A stretch of DNA of 64,000 nt from Diogma glabrata (GCA_963693315.1 OY856186.1:71322019-71386018); one strand, 5' to 3'; shown: positions 9,540 to 21,249, counted from the first letter of the stretch. A program made the numbers and translations. Notes: generated from the sequence alone by a model not told the origin.

Positions 9540-12500
9540 AATAAATTAGTTTTTTTTAGTTGTTGTTGTAGCGACGGTTTTGGTGCTAGTCCTCCGGCTC
9601 CATGTCCAGGTTCAGGAACTCTGCCACTGCTCTTGGGCGGTACCACAAATCTTCCTTCGTCAGGTTAATTGAATTTTTAGGACATCTGAATAGGTGGTCT
9701 ACATCGTGCGGCGTGTCCTCACATGCGGGACACTTGTCAATAATTTCAAGATCAACTTTGCTCATGTAGTTGTTTAGGATGCGTGACCAAACGGATGTTA
9801 GTTGAACTAGGATGGATCTGGTGCTACGGGGCAGTTGGACCTCTTCGTCAGCGACTTTTGTTGGCTTTCTATTTGGAGCTCGATTTGGGGCATAGTTCCT
9901 TATAATGTCCTCAACAGCGTTAGTATGAAGTGCTTTTAAGCCTGTTCTATAAGTAACGTTGTCGATGTTACCTGTTACATGGTGGTTCCTAACCTCATGC
10001 AGAAAGCATATTGCTGTCTTCCTTATGTCTCTAGATTAGGATGTTCCTCTTTGTGACAGGCCAATAGATATTGTTTAGTTAGCATATCATTATGTGCACG
10101 GACTGGCAGTATGTTACATTCCTCGTGCAGGTGATATCGATGGGCTATCAAATGACATCCGGTCGTGGTTCGCAAAGCTGCGTTTTGTGTTGTTTGTAAG
10201 TTCTTCCAGTGCGTGTCTGCAACTTGGGGTGTCTATATGGGTGCATCATAGTTTATAATTTTATCCTTGCCCCATGAACTACCCGCTAGTGCTTTCAATG
10301 CATTATTCCTGTTCTTCAGTCTGGAGTTCACTTGTGCGTGAGCATTAAATTTAAGCAGTGGGTCTAATGTTATCCCCAACAATCTAGGATTTTTTACTGT
10401 AGGAATGAGAATATTGTCAATGCAGATGATTAGTGTTGTGTTTACACTTCGTCCATGTGGTGAAAAGTGTAGCAGTGGATTTTTCTGTAGAAAGTTTTAA
10501 TTTTCTTGTTTTAAACCAATCATTGAGGATGTTAAGGTAGGTGTTAAGATATTGGTGAGTTATTCTAGGTTGTTACCTGTTGCAAGCACCGTGCAATCGT
10601 CTGCATATGACGTGATGGTTATTCCTTCCGGCGGGACAGGTAAGCTGCTTAAGTAGAGATTAAACAATAAAGGTGAGAGAACTCCGCCTTGCGGAACTCC
10701 TTGTAGTACTCTCATCTTGGACTTGCAGTTCCGAAACTCGACGTATGTTTGGCGACCTCTAAGATAGTTGCACAGTCAGTGCTTTATAAGACCTGGCAAA
10801 TTGGTCTTTAGGATGTCATCTAGTAGTGCGGCGTACGACACTGTGTCGAACACTTTTGATAGGTCGAGTGCAACTAAAATTTTTCTAGCACAGGGTTGTT
10901 TTTGGTTCAGAATCACTGATCTGGTTTTGTATTCTGTTATGAGCGGTGGTTGTACTATGTGCTGTCCTAAAGCCATGTTGGTGTGCCGCCAAGTTGTAAG
11001 ATCAGGTTAACCGAGGTGATAGAAGCGCTTCAATCAGTTTTGCGAAAGAATGGATATCGGTCTGTAAGATTCTCCCTTTTCTTCAGATTTTCAAGGCTTC
11101 AAGATGGGGCTTATTGTTGCCATTTTCCAGATATTTGGTATCTGTAGTGTATTTAGCGATGTGTTGAGTGTGGTAGTGAGATATATCAGTCCTTTGGATC
11201 CAATAGCTTTGGATGGCTTAATCTTCTTTATGGCATTCTCAACCTCTTCTTCAGAAAATGTGATTTCCTCTAAATGTTCAGTATTGAGTTTGCGCAGATG
11301 TCTCAATACTGACCTAGTTTGCTTTTCATGTTTACGTGGCTTTTCAACTGTATGTTGAATTTTGTTGCGCATTTTCTGTGGTTTTCAGTTATCATCGAAG
11401 GGGATCATGCAATTGTTACCTGGTTGTCGAGGATGAGTTAAGCCATTTATGACCTTCCAGAGACTTTTATTTGTGCCAAAGCTTGAATCACTCACTAGCT
11501 TTCTCTATTTATCACGTTTGTGTTCCGCAACTAACTTATAAATTTTCTTATTAAGGTCTGGAATCCTAGTATCAGCTGGATCTGCCTTGCGGGTGTCATC
11601 TCTTTGGGTGGAGAGTACACAAGCTTCCTGTGGGAAGTTTGGTTTCACCTTTTGTATTCTACCGGATGGAATGAAGCGAGATCTGGCTGTATTAATAATT
11701 TTTCTTAATTTTTTTTCCCCAGAGAGGGCGTCAACTGGTAAAAATTGTTTACTGAATTCCATTTCAGTAAAATTAGTAAAATTTTCCCAGTCTGCTTTGT
11801 TAAAATTAGTATAGGTCTTCTTCTCGGAACGGCTTAAGGTGATTATGATCTCAATGCAATTTCAGTTCTCCATTCTGCAATTGGCATTAGTGACATGCTG
11901 GCAAGGGAAACATCTGGAGAAGAATACTAGTTATTTGTAACCCTTGTTGGATGTGGTTCTTTGAGGACTCCAAAATTGGAGCCGTCAATTTGATCAGCAA
12001 TGTTTTCACCTCGTAAATCAGTGTTTAGGTACGAGTGTTATAGATCATGATGAGCATTCACATCTCCGAGAATCAGACTGTTTTGTATAAAATAAATGTT
12101 CTATGGACGGTTCATAACTAGTATCACAATTCACAACTGCTTACTGGTGGATTATAGATATTGACTAGAGTAGAGTTATCTCCGTGTTGCCGTATTTTAT
12201 TATAATGCCCAGTTGTTCTAGGTGTTTATTAGTTCCCGGTACTGCAGGTAATGTGGTTGTACGGTAGATAACGGTTTTGTGAATGATAAAGGCTAGGTCA
12301 CCACTTGTGTCCTTCCCTCCATCCAGCCTTATAATTTTGTAATCACAGTAATTATCACTAACCTTAGATCTAACATTTAATTTTGTTTCTTGAAGAACCA
12401 TGACTAGAATATTGTTATTGCACATATAATTTATAATATCATCTATCTTGTTGGTGAGACCGTTGCAATTCAATTGCACAATTTTCACATCACTCGAAGT

Positions 12501-12960
12501 TTCCGGATGCGTGTTCATTCGCATTGTGTTTTGCTGCGAGCTTGTGTTGGTATGTTGACTAGATAATTGACAGCATGGCGCTTTGTAATGTTTGGTCCAT
12601 TGTTTATGTGTGGCTAAACTTGAGCAGTTCTTGAGGTGACACCATTCTTTACAGGTGTTGCACTGGATGGATTTTATGTTTGCTCTTATAATGTTTTTAC
12701 ATATTGAACAATGCCATGTTTTAGTTGGTCCCGAATTTCTTTCAATGCCAGCAATCACGAGGAGTATTTGAAGCAATGAGGCCAGTGACAGCTGCTTCCT
12801 TACCCAAAAAATGGAGCGACGGATTAGCACCTTTCGTCGAAATTGTTGTGATGATCCTTGGAGGGAATTAGGTTCCGAGTACTTCTGGGGCGTAGACCCG
12901 TCCATCATGAGAAGCAATTTTTTTTTAGTTTTTTAGTGTAAGACATTGTTAAAATAAAAT
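9540..12960 (-). mobile_element. Jockey-type LINE, decayed
   Basis: From 5' to 3' on the minus strand there is an N-terminal region with a PHD-like zinc finger, the start of an AP endonuclease (12917-12165), and then broken reverse transcriptase segments. These are at about 11372-11091 (KIKPSKAIGSKG), 10976-10776 (ILVALDLSKVFDTVSY) and about 10710-10570 (GVPQGGVLSPLLFNLYL, then SYADDCTVLAT, with the catalytic YADD kept). The C-terminal part at about 9780-9560 carries CPACEDTPHDVDHLFRCP, a cysteine/histidine motif common in insect Jockey-like elements. Stops and frameshifts separate the pieces, so the copy cannot make a full protein. A 5'-truncated relative lies at 49480-49690. Confidence 0.85.
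12165..12917 (-). CDS. LINE protein N-terminus: PHD-like finger plus endonuclease start
   Basis: This frame of 250 codons is the intact 5' part of the 9540-12960 LINE. A leucine-rich segment ending in AGIERNSGP precedes a zinc finger (residues about 69-113) with the pattern CSIC...CNTC..WCH. After a linker comes the endonuclease start: VKIVQLNCNGL and, further on, VMVLQETKL, where the glutamate is the expected metal ligand. The frame ends within the endonuclease domain, and the rest is in other frames. The ATG at 12917 is the first in frame and fits the usual beginning of such proteins. Confidence 0.65.
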   Translation of the reverse strand: MLLMMDGSTPQKYSEPNSLQGSSQQFRRKVLIRRSIFWVRKQLSLASLLQILLVIAGIERNSGPTKTWHCSICKNIIRANIKSIQCNTCKEWCHLKNCSSLATHKQWTKHYKAPCCQLSSQHTNTSSQQNTMRMNTHPETSSDVKIVQLNCNGLTNKIDDIINYMCNNNILVMVLQETKLNVRSKVSDNYCDYKIIRLDGGKDTSGDLAFIIHKTVIYRTTTLPAVPGTNKHLEQLGIIIKYGNTEITLL

Positions 12961-13089
12961 GATAAATTTACAAATACTGCGCTAGCTCGAAGTCGCAGAG
13001 CTGAACCTTTTTATAAGACGGAGTGGCAGCTGTAGTTGGAGCGGGAGCTGTAGTTAGAGAGAAAATTGAAGCCGAAATAGATAAATACA

Positions 13090-13800
13090 CTTTATTCCTT
13101 TAAATATACGCTTGCTGTTTATCAAAACGTTAATTGTACCACTCTTTACATATTGTGATGTTCTGTTTTACAATTCTGATTTTGATTCTAAAAGATCGCT
13201 CCAAATCGCATTTAACAATTGTACACGTTATGTATATAAACTTAAACGATATGATCATGTCTCAAATTATGCTTCCCATATACTCGGTTGCTCTTTCTTC
13301 TCATATTTACAGTACCGTATGTATTGTTTTTTATTTAAAATTTTGCATGTTCAGCATCCGTCTTATTTATATTCCTTATTAAAGTTCGGTTCTTCCATGC
13401 GAACACGTAGACTTCAGTCTCTTAGTAGCAGATACTCTTGTAAACAATTCTCAGACTCTATTTTCGTTCATGGTATTAAAATCTATAATAATCTTCCTGA
13501 TCATACTAAATGCTCAAATACTCTTGGCATATTTAAAAGAAAGTGTTTTAGTTACTTTGTCGAATTAATTTAAATATATAAGTTTTTTTTTTATTGTTAT
13601 GAATTTCAATATTTTTTGTTAGTATTAAGTAGTTATTATATTTCATTCTAAGCATTTTATTAAGCATTTATTATATTTCTTCTAAATTATTCTACTATCC
13701 TTTATTCCTTTTTATTATGTTTATCACTCAATACAGACTTTGAGAAGGCTTGCCTTACCTGTATTGTATTATATTAATAAATAAATAATAATAATAAATC
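13090..13800 (+). pseudogene. 5'-truncated LINE: reverse transcriptase C-terminal part and 3' tail
   Basis: The frame at 13112-13573 (153 codons) reads VPLFTYCDVLFY near its start and IFVHGIKIYNNLPDHTK near its end. This is the layout of the region after the palm domain in I/Jockey-group LINE proteins. The sequence after the stop is AT-rich and ends in a microsatellite tail (ataaataaataataataata, up to about 13798). A truncated 5' end and a simple-repeat 3' tail are usual for target-primed insertion. The exact clade is not determined. Confidence 0.6.
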
Positions 13801-13849
13801 TAGGCAGCATTTTTGCTGTACAAATATTTGATTACGTAGTTGCGGATTC

Positions 13850-14030
13850 CAAGACGGGGCGGAATCACGTGATCAACTTGATTTCGAGTGTACCCAATCA
13901 TCACGTGATCAACTTGATTTCGAGTGTACGCATTAGGTGAGACCAAAGTCTGCTTATGAATCGATCAATGCGGAAAGAAAATACTGGCAATCTTCAAATT
14001 ATTTGATAATGCAAACTTGCCATCACGTCA
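13850..14030 (-). pseudogene. RTE-type LINE fragment (endonuclease C-terminal part)
   Basis: The reverse complement matches the RTE copy at about 62390-62500. It shows the word for ALSNNL, then HRSIHKQTW-like coding, then the phrase for NQINHV/DHV. A 30-bp piece, atcacgtgatcaacttgatt plus about ten bases, is duplicated in tandem at about 13866 and 13902. Confidence 0.6.
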
Positions 14031-14189
14031 GAGGATTTATTGTACCTGATTCTAACCCATATTAGATTAGTAATTGGTGGTGAAATGTTGTACTGCGGTC
14101 AAAAAGATATTGTACCCTATCTGTCTACTCCGTGGTGGGTACCCTTTTAGAACACTTTCTATAATCCAGCCTCCTGTAGGTACTTCAGG

Positions 14190-14640
14190 ATACAAGGGTT
14201 AAGTTTATGCTGGTTATGGCTGTCAATGTAACACTTCCATATTACCTCATGCTTTCGTCAATAGATTTTATCTCTAGTCTACAAAAAGGATTGTGGTCCG
14301 ACAAATGATGTTACTGCACCCTTCCTAGCTAGTTTGTCAACTTCTTCATTACCTGCAAAATACGCATGACTGGTACGCATGATACAGTAAATATTGTTAC
14401 CATTAGCAAGCTTGTTTAGTTTGCTCACACACTAACTATATGGAATGTGATGGCGTATGAGTGTAGTCACCTAACGACTGCTTCGCTATCCGGCACGACA
14501 AGATGGCAATCCCCTTGTTCTGATACTTTCTTCTCAAGATAAAGCACGTTTAAGCACCTTTCAATTGCAGATATTTCAGCTTCTCTACCGTCATTGTTGA
14601 ACCATCTGCTTACCATTTGATTACTCAGATGGTCGTAGTG
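14190..14640 (-). pseudogene. LINE RNase H-domain fragment
   Basis: The minus strand reads a degenerate RNase H segment: GREAEISAIERCLNVL, a VVPDSEAVV stretch in place of the usual SDSQA-type site, then after a gap HAYFAGNEEVDKLARKGAV. The last piece matches the C-terminal helix motif (GNE.AD.LAR.G) of RNase H domains in R1/I-type LINEs. Stops interrupt it. It is not contiguous with a reverse transcriptase. Confidence 0.6.
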
Positions 14641-15368
14641 GGTGGACTCACTGCTTCAGTCCGCTTTGGTGCTCAACCCCGATTTATATATCCTATCGAA
14701 GTTAAACTACTTTACTTAATCATTCCACCTTTAGTAAACTTAGCTCAGTAACTCGTTTCTTTAAGAGTTTTGCTAATTTGTTTTTTTTTATTAATAAGTT
14801 AGAAATGTTTAGCACACTAAATATGAAATATATATTATTCAGACTCTTTGAATATCCGAAGATACCATGTCAACTAAAAAGGAAGGAGATGAGACAAAAG
14901 CAATGACGATAGGGAGATTGTTGCTTTGGCTTGCTTTTGCATAACTTTTACAAGTCCATCGTAAGAGATATTGCTAGAATTATGTTTCTGGAAAACGTAA
15001 CACTGCATTTTCAATTTAAATCCAGATCTAGTGCATCCATCTTCTCTAAACTGATTAGGAGCTTTTTTAGTAAACATTTATACACCGATATGAAGTTGGT
15101 AACACTAATTTGGCGTCACTTTTACGAACAGTATTTAACGAATGTGAATATTTAATGGTATCTTATTAGGAAACAAATTTCAATGTCTTACTCTGGAAAG
15201 ATCAAGTTATGGTTATGATAAAGAGCCAATCTAGATGCAAAAAATAGTTCACTACATATTAATTACTACACATTTATAGGTCCAGTATACCTATTGTTGT
15301 TAAGTTTAAGGCGCTGTATCTGCTTCTATGTTGGCAAAGTTGCGATCTAGTTGTGGTCTTCAATCTTT

Positions 15369-15392
15369 GGGGGGGGGGGGGGGGGGGGGGGG
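15369..15392. repeat. Homopolymer of 24 G
   Basis: There is an uninterrupted run of 24 guanines in an otherwise AT-rich region. It may be a true homopolymer or a sequencing/assembly artefact. Confidence 0.9.
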
Positions 15393-15489
15393 CTTCAATC
15401 CACAAAGGTTTAAAATGGTGCCCTCCAAAGGCTTCTATATGTTATTGTGAAGGGACACAGTGTAATTTCTCGTTTCGAACAAAACAAAC

Positions 15490-15780
15490 ACGTTTTATTA
15501 GAAAACATCTAAAAGAAGGATTTAGAGAAAATCATGCTATGCGTGCTTTCTCCATTGCTTTAGTTATAAGTTGCTGATGATCTAACCAAGCTATATGATT
15601 CTGGCTTCACCATTGTAGCCTATGGCGACGACTTATAGGTTACATTCAGAGGGCTTCATAAGATTGTCGCTTGTCGAATTCAGACAGCTCGATTAAACTT
15701 GTATCAAAGCGGTGCAACAAGGTGAGATTGTCCTTCAACCCGAAAAAAGTATTTCGTTTTAACAAATAGTGCAACATTAT
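15490..15780 (+). pseudogene. LINE reverse transcriptase core fragment
   Basis: A frame with two stops reads CVLSPLL, then VADDLTKLYDSGFTIVAYGD and a second D. The reverse transcriptase active site is therefore present as YGDD at 15621-15632, followed by FRGLHKIV and, after a frame change, SFNPKK. This is an R1/LOA-like palm segment. No ends of the element are identifiable. Confidence 0.55.
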
Positions 15781-16289
15781 ATTTTAAAATTAACGGGACC
15801 TCGTATAAACATCAAAACAAAATACCACAACAACATCAATAATGAAAATAGTTTTACAGCTTCCTTTATTAAACCTACATATAAGATCTGTACGGTTGAA
15901 CGTTGTCAGAAGTTACTGATCCTTGAATGAAACCAACGGTTGCTTTGGGCACCAAAAGTCACAACAACAATATTTCAAATCGGAAATTATGCGAATAACA
16001 GTTTTGCGCCTTTCTATGTACTGGCAGTTTGGCATTAAATTCTTCATGCTTTGACTAGAAACTAGCGATGGAATGCCACCACAAAGTTCTCTGAATATAA
16101 CACTTGTGTTACACACAGACACAACATATTTGGTCGTGTTTATTATTACATCTATTAACAAAAGACCAGAAGTAACTTCAATTGAGTTAAAATTTTTTAA
16201 AACATGTACTCTTACAAACACAAACGGCATTAACAAAACTTCTAAAAATCATTTGCAGACAATAACAAATATTTATATAAAATTCTTAC

Positions 16290-16341
16290 CCAAAGCTAGT
16301 CCCTCGCCGTTTTCCAATGCTCGTTGCGTTGGGATCATTCC
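16290..16341 (-). other. Candidate 52-bp exon of an unidentified gene
   Basis: On the minus strand a 52-bp segment is preceded by a pyrimidine-containing acceptor (cgttttacag) and followed by a good donor (ggtaagaatt). It is 54% GC in surroundings of roughly 30% GC. Two of three frames are open: one gives NDPNATSIGKRRGTSF, basic and hydrophilic, and the other gives a GMIPTQRALENGEGLAL-type peptide. I do not recognise the gene, and no partner exon was found nearby. It could be chance. Confidence 0.3.
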
Positions 16342-16399
16342 CTGTAAAACGATTTCATTAAAAATACATTAAGATGGCAAGATGTTTATAAAAACATTG

Positions 16400-18060
16400 G
16401 CAAATTAAATGATACATTGATTTTATTCTTAATAAGTAAATTAATTATAAGTATCTTCCAATGCAATTGTTTTTACCTGAAAAAGGGTGAGTTAAGGCCG
16501 ACATATGTAATATTTTTCATTTGAAACAAAAAAAACAAATAAATAATAAAATTATCTCATTCACTTGAATGAAGAAAGCAAAAACACTTTGTTTTAAACA
16601 AAATCACTTCCTGAATTTAATCGATTAGAATATAATTGAACACTTTTCTACTTTTCTAAAATTGTATATATTTTGTTTTGTAGTTCTACTCGTAAACTTC
16701 TTCCATTTTGCAATTTTTAATAATGTCATCACCATAAATTAAGTTCAGTGGATGCTTTTTCCATTTATTGATTAGCTCACCCCATGTTTGCATATAATAA
16801 AAATGTTTGCCAGAATTTGTTATACTAGTGACACACACAAGCAAAGCATAATCGTGTTTATCTCGATTACGATCTCGATTTTAATTATTACTAAATTTAT
16901 ACCACCGATAGTTTAATTAATAGCTAATAATAGTTTTTTGCTATTAAACTTTCGATACATTGGGCGTTTATACCACAAAATAGTATTATTCTATCTGTGG
17001 TATAAACGCTCAGAATAATATTGACAGATAGAATACGGCTACCGTATTTCAAATTTGAATATAAAATCTTATCAATCGAAAAGTATTGTAACAAAAATTA
17101 TAAAACTAATATTAATTTAAAATTAAAATCAAATTTTGAGTGATTTTGATGTTGCACATTTTTTACAATCGAATGAAATTGTCTTTTACATTTAACGTTT
17201 TGACCGATAAAATTTTTTTGAATATACTATTATACTATCGATCAAAAGCAAAATATCAATTAATGTCGTTTTTTTTTTGCCAGAGCAGAAAAAGTGATTT
17301 TTTTTCATAAAAAGCATATGAAAAATTTGCTCTAGTTTTGTAGTTGTGTTTATGAACTGTCATTTAATGTTTTAGTAATTAATTGTATTTAATTAAATAA
17401 TTTTTATTAGTTTTTAATTTAACACACGATTTAATCATAACATTTATTTAAAGCAATAACTATTTCACTTTAAAAAAATAATAATAACTAAATGGCGTCT
17501 TATTTGTTTACAAATTTTGAGAGATGTGTAAATGTATTTGTACAACTCTATTGTATACAACTTGCTCTACGAAAAAATCTAGATTTATTTTCATGGCAAA
17601 AAGATCACTTTTTTGTCAAATAGAATACGTAATGTCAAAAAAACTTTATCTAGATCGAAAATGGGCATGTTTAGAGCAATTTTTTTGGTAAAAAGAAAAT
17701 GACATAGCTATCTGTCTATTTTACTTTAAAAAGGTATTATTCTATCCGTTTACACCGTAATAGTTTAATAGCTATTTGCTATTATTCTATTATACTACCA
17801 TGGTGTAAACTTATGTCGTTTTCTTTTTGCCAGGGCAGAAAAAGTGATTTTTTTTTCACAAAACGAATATGAAAAAATTTGATCTAATTTTGTAATTGTG
17901 TTTGTGAACTCTCATTTAATATTTTTGTTAATTAATAGAATTAATTAAATAACTATTTATTAATTTTGGATTTAAAACACAATTTAAACAAAACATTACA
18001 TTTCAATACATTTTGTTTAAAAAACATTATTCGCGTTAAAACATTATTTTTTTAATAATA
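16400..18060 (+). repeat. AT-rich tract with a ~190-bp direct repeat
   Basis: The segments at about 17262-17460 and 17812-18005 match closely. They start at gtcgtttt...ttgccag and share gcagaaaaagtgattttttt and the tail attaattaaataa. The spacing is about 550 bp. Short inverted phrases (gtttataccac / gtggtataaac) lie at about 16970-17010. No gene is seen. It may be the remnant of a repeat with terminal direct copies. Confidence 0.55.
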
Positions 18061-18323
18061 TAGTTCGCATAGTTTAGCTCAAGTGTATAGCGCAACTAAT
18101 TATGAGTTCTTTTTCGCATTACACGATTATCTGTTTGGCAAAACAAGATAACGATAACACTTTTTAGTTTTTATATACTACAGATCATGAAGGCATAGCT
18201 TTCAAAATGCGTATACAGTAAATAATAAAAATATTAAAACTCTGTAAACAAGAATAAGGTGCTTTTTCATTCATTATTTTTTAAAAATAATGATAACTTA
18301 TAGTTATTAAACACGTGATTATC

Positions 18324-18846
18324 CTGGGGCCCTATTCCCGAACACATATTTGTCAATCGACAATATTGTTAATTTCACCAAAATGCTTAACAACTTTATT
18401 AAAAAATGGTATTCTGTAACTCATATTTGTGTCAAACAAATTATAACAAATTTTTACAAAATTATAACAGATTTTTGGTACTAGATTCGTACTTTTGACA
18501 ACTAACTTTTTTAATCTTAAAAGATGTAAAATAAAATAAAAATATATATAATAAATAAATATGTTTTAATGATATTTATATAAAAATATGATTATCTAAT
18601 ATTATTAAAGACTTAATTTGGCGTTATAAATTAATTTTTACGCCAATCGATAAAATTTGTATAAAAAAGTCAACACACAAAACATAAAGCAAATTGCGAT
18701 TTTGACAGTAGCTATATTGTTCTTGTCAGATTCACAATATTGTGTTGAATTTTCACCAAATTGGTGTTACATAATACGAAATTCAAAATATTGTGTGAAT
18801 TTACAATATTGTGATGACATTTATGTGTTCGGGAATAGGGCCCCAG
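18324..18846. mobile_element. MITE with GC-rich inverted termini
   Basis: Both ends carry the 23-bp inverted sequence starting ctggggccctattcccgaac, perfectly matched on the right end. The interior is AT-rich and contains several copies of acaatattgt-like words in both orientations. It has no coding capacity. The target duplication is not resolved. Confidence 0.75.
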
Positions 18847-18849
18847 AAA

Positions 18850-19713
18850 GCAAGTCGTGTATTCGCGATTATCTAGCTTGTGTCTGTCATGGGCATAATC
18901 GTTTAGTATAACAGTCTGAACAAATAACTATTGGTTATGAAAACGCAAATTAAATGCTGGTGTAAACTTACTATTATTATAAACTGACATAACTAATGTT
19001 TATAAATCATAATTACTATTCAAAATTTTTAGACATAATAAATATTTAAATACAAGAATATTGTTGGTTATTGATATCAGTGAAATTAGGACAAACTCAG
19101 TAGATCTCAGTAGTAAGTACGCAATCTAATAAAATTAAACACAATACGATAATACAAAACCAACATAAATAAAATTTCCATTTTAGATCTTGCATAAATC
19201 AGATGACAAAAATAAATTGAATAAAGCAAGACAGAATAAATTAAAACATCTCAAATTATACAAATTATGTTGGAGATAACATATGTTTCTATCATCATTT
19301 ACAGTTATCAAGACCAGCTAATTATTGGATAAAATAATTATAATTTATTTAAATTTTTTACTTTGTTAATTTCAGTACTAATTCAACCTTTAATTATTTT
19401 TTTTCGTTTAATTAATAAAAATCGTATTAATTTATTTTAATCAAATTAAGTTTTGGTGTTGGAAAAATAGTCATAGGACTATTGTGTTAAGTTTTTATAT
19501 ATAAATAACTATATATTGTGATTCTAACAAGCACACGAAATACGGAAAACCACCACAAAGGGTTCGTTTTAAATTTAAAATAGCAATTACAATTTATTTA
19601 CAATTTACGCTTTACCATTACAGAACGTGGAACTTCCATTTTTACGCATTATTTATTTTGTGTTTTTCAACTAACAACTATTGGTTGATATCCTTGTATT
19701 TGAGTAACAAATA
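18850..19713. other. AT-rich leader-like region before a gag frame
   Basis: I see no gene here. The last 200 bp before the ATG at 19714 could be the 5' leader of the LTR element whose gag follows. I could not find a primer binding site or an LTR boundary. Confidence 0.35.
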
Positions 19714-20634
19714 ATGTCTGGCGACGCTATGAACGCTATTCAAGGAATAGCAACGAACGCCCCGTTAACGCTCGGTGTAACGTGCAACGTGAAGCTCCAG
19801 CCCTTATGGACTAAACATACACACACCTGGTTCCGGGTAGCAGAACAAACGTTCGAGATCCAAAACATTAACGATGATAAACAGAAATATCTGCAAGTAT
19901 TACATGCTCTCACACCCGATTTATGCGAAATGGTATCAGATGTTATTGATAACTATCCAGAACAAAACAAGTACGAGTCACTCAAACAAGCATTGCTGGA
20001 ACGGCTAACGCCATCGGACGAGCGTCGACTTGAAATGCTATTAACTAAACAAGAGCTCGGCGACCAACTACCTTCCGAGGCACTACGCCACATCAAGCAA
20101 CTGGCAGGTCGTAACTTTAGCGATAAAATAATAAGATTTCTCTGGGTGCGTAAAATGCCAGCAATAATTCGTATATCTTTGACCGCTCTGCCGGAATCAA
20201 CTCCGATCGAAACAATGTCAAAGATGGCAGACAAGATGATCGAAGCGCTAGCTGTCAACAGCTTACAACGAAACCAATCATCATCCTCACACCCGTTACC
20301 CATAGAAGACCGTCTAGAAACAATAGAACGGCAGGTCGAACAATTAACTCGTTTACGTCAATCAAAGAGAAGAAATCCATTCTATTCTGCCAGCTCGGAC
20401 TCCGGAGGTAGATCACCATCTCGAAACCGAAAACGGTCGAAATTAAGAAACGACTTGGGAAATCGTATGGGCATATGTTATTACCACCAAACATTTGCAG
20501 CTACAGCACGAAAATGTAAAACTCTGTGTACGTTCAACCAGTCTAAATCTACAGCTAGCATTAATGTAGACCATGAGGGCAACCAGAAAAGGAATAAAGT
20601 CAGAGGTCAGTACGACAATCAACGAGACCATTAA
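19714..20634 (+). CDS. Ty3/gypsy-type Gag protein, element fragment
   Basis: This is a 306-codon intact frame. The first about 190 residues follow the gag architecture common in arthropod Ty3/gypsy elements: a W..VAEQTFEI segment near the start, LHALTPDL, YESLKQALLERLT at about residue 88, a lysine/leucine-rich helix with ELGDQLPSEALRHI, and LWVRKMP. A basic serine/arginine stretch follows. Near residue 254 there is an atypical zinc-binding motif, CYYH...A.KC...C.F, instead of a plain CCHC knuckle. The frame stops shortly afterwards, and the protease continues in another frame. The ATG context is plausible, and no upstream in-frame ATG of the same quality was noted. The element appears truncated downstream: no reverse transcriptase or integrase follows. 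Confidence 0.75.
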   Translation: MSGDAMNAIQGIATNAPLTLGVTCNVKLQPLWTKHTHTWFRVAEQTFEIQNINDDKQKYLQVLHALTPDLCEMVSDVIDNYPEQNKYESLKQALLERLTPSDERRLEMLLTKQELGDQLPSEALRHIKQLAGRNFSDKIIRFLWVRKMPAIIRISLTALPESTPIETMSKMADKMIEALAVNSLQRNQSSSSHPLPIEDRLETIERQVEQLTRLRQSKRRNPFYSASSDSGGRSPSRNRKRSKLRNDLGNRMGICYYHQTFAATARKCKTLCTFNQSKSTASINVDHEGNQKRNKVRGQYDNQRDH

Positions 20635-20672
20635 AAACTAACGCTTATTTACATACTACAAAAAAAAATAAT

Positions 20673-20760
20673 TTAACATACATAGTAGACACAGCTGCAG
20701 AAATTTTGGTTCTCCTTGATAAAAGTAATCTATCAATAACATTTGACATGACTATACCTA
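20673..20760 (+). pseudogene. Retroviral-type protease start, broken
   Basis: Reading TYIVDTAAEILVLL, this matches the beginning of a gypsy aspartic protease. The catalytic triad D-[ST]-G has become D-T-A, so the site is damaged. It is in a different frame from the gag stop at 20634 and is lost after about 25 codons. Confidence 0.6.
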
Positions 20761-20924
20761 GATATATAATTTAAATAAATGTTAAAAGTATAATAATATA
20801 TATTTATAAAGAAAAAATATGTGTTTATATTATATTTAATATAATTTTTTTCACCGATACTTATATCTGAATCTGAGTTTATATTTTAAAATAAGTTGTA
20901 TGTAAAATAAAATATTTTTATAAA

Positions 20925-21247
20925 TAGTTATTTATTTGTCTAGAACGAAAAGTGAAACTTTAAAGTACGAGCTAGTTGTTTGCGAGGCGTCTAGCCGAGG
21001 CCGAAATTTCTAGTGAGTGCCTTTAAAAACACTTCGTTTGAGGTAAATACAAAATTTTATTTCATACTGGAAATTTATTGAAATAAATAGAAATGAGTTT
21101 CAAATTTTGCTCAAAAAGTTGAAATTTAACGTCCTAGGACTTTATAAAATTTTATAAAGTCCTAGGACATTAAACTTCAACTTTTTGTACTATAAATAAT
21201 CCGAAAAATGTCGTTTTAGATATCAGTATGAAATAAATTATATTGTT
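20925..21247 (-). repeat. Interspersed repeat with palindromic core, copy 2
   Basis: This is the reverse complement of the repeat at 174-565, with the same gtcctaggac palindromes but one fewer palindromic unit. It lies just downstream of the truncated gag-protease fragment. Confidence 0.7.
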
Positions 21248-21249
21248 GC

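Noticed and set aside
10768..11814. Plus-strand frames at 10768, 11104 and 11587
   Set aside because: They are antisense shadows of the minus-strand Jockey-type LINE, whose reverse transcriptase motifs read on the other strand.
16073..16372. Overlapping open frames on both strands (15913-16236 minus, 16073-16372 plus)
   Set aside because: Neither resembles a known protein. Only the 52-bp GC-rich part at the right end has exon-like features, and it is reported separately.
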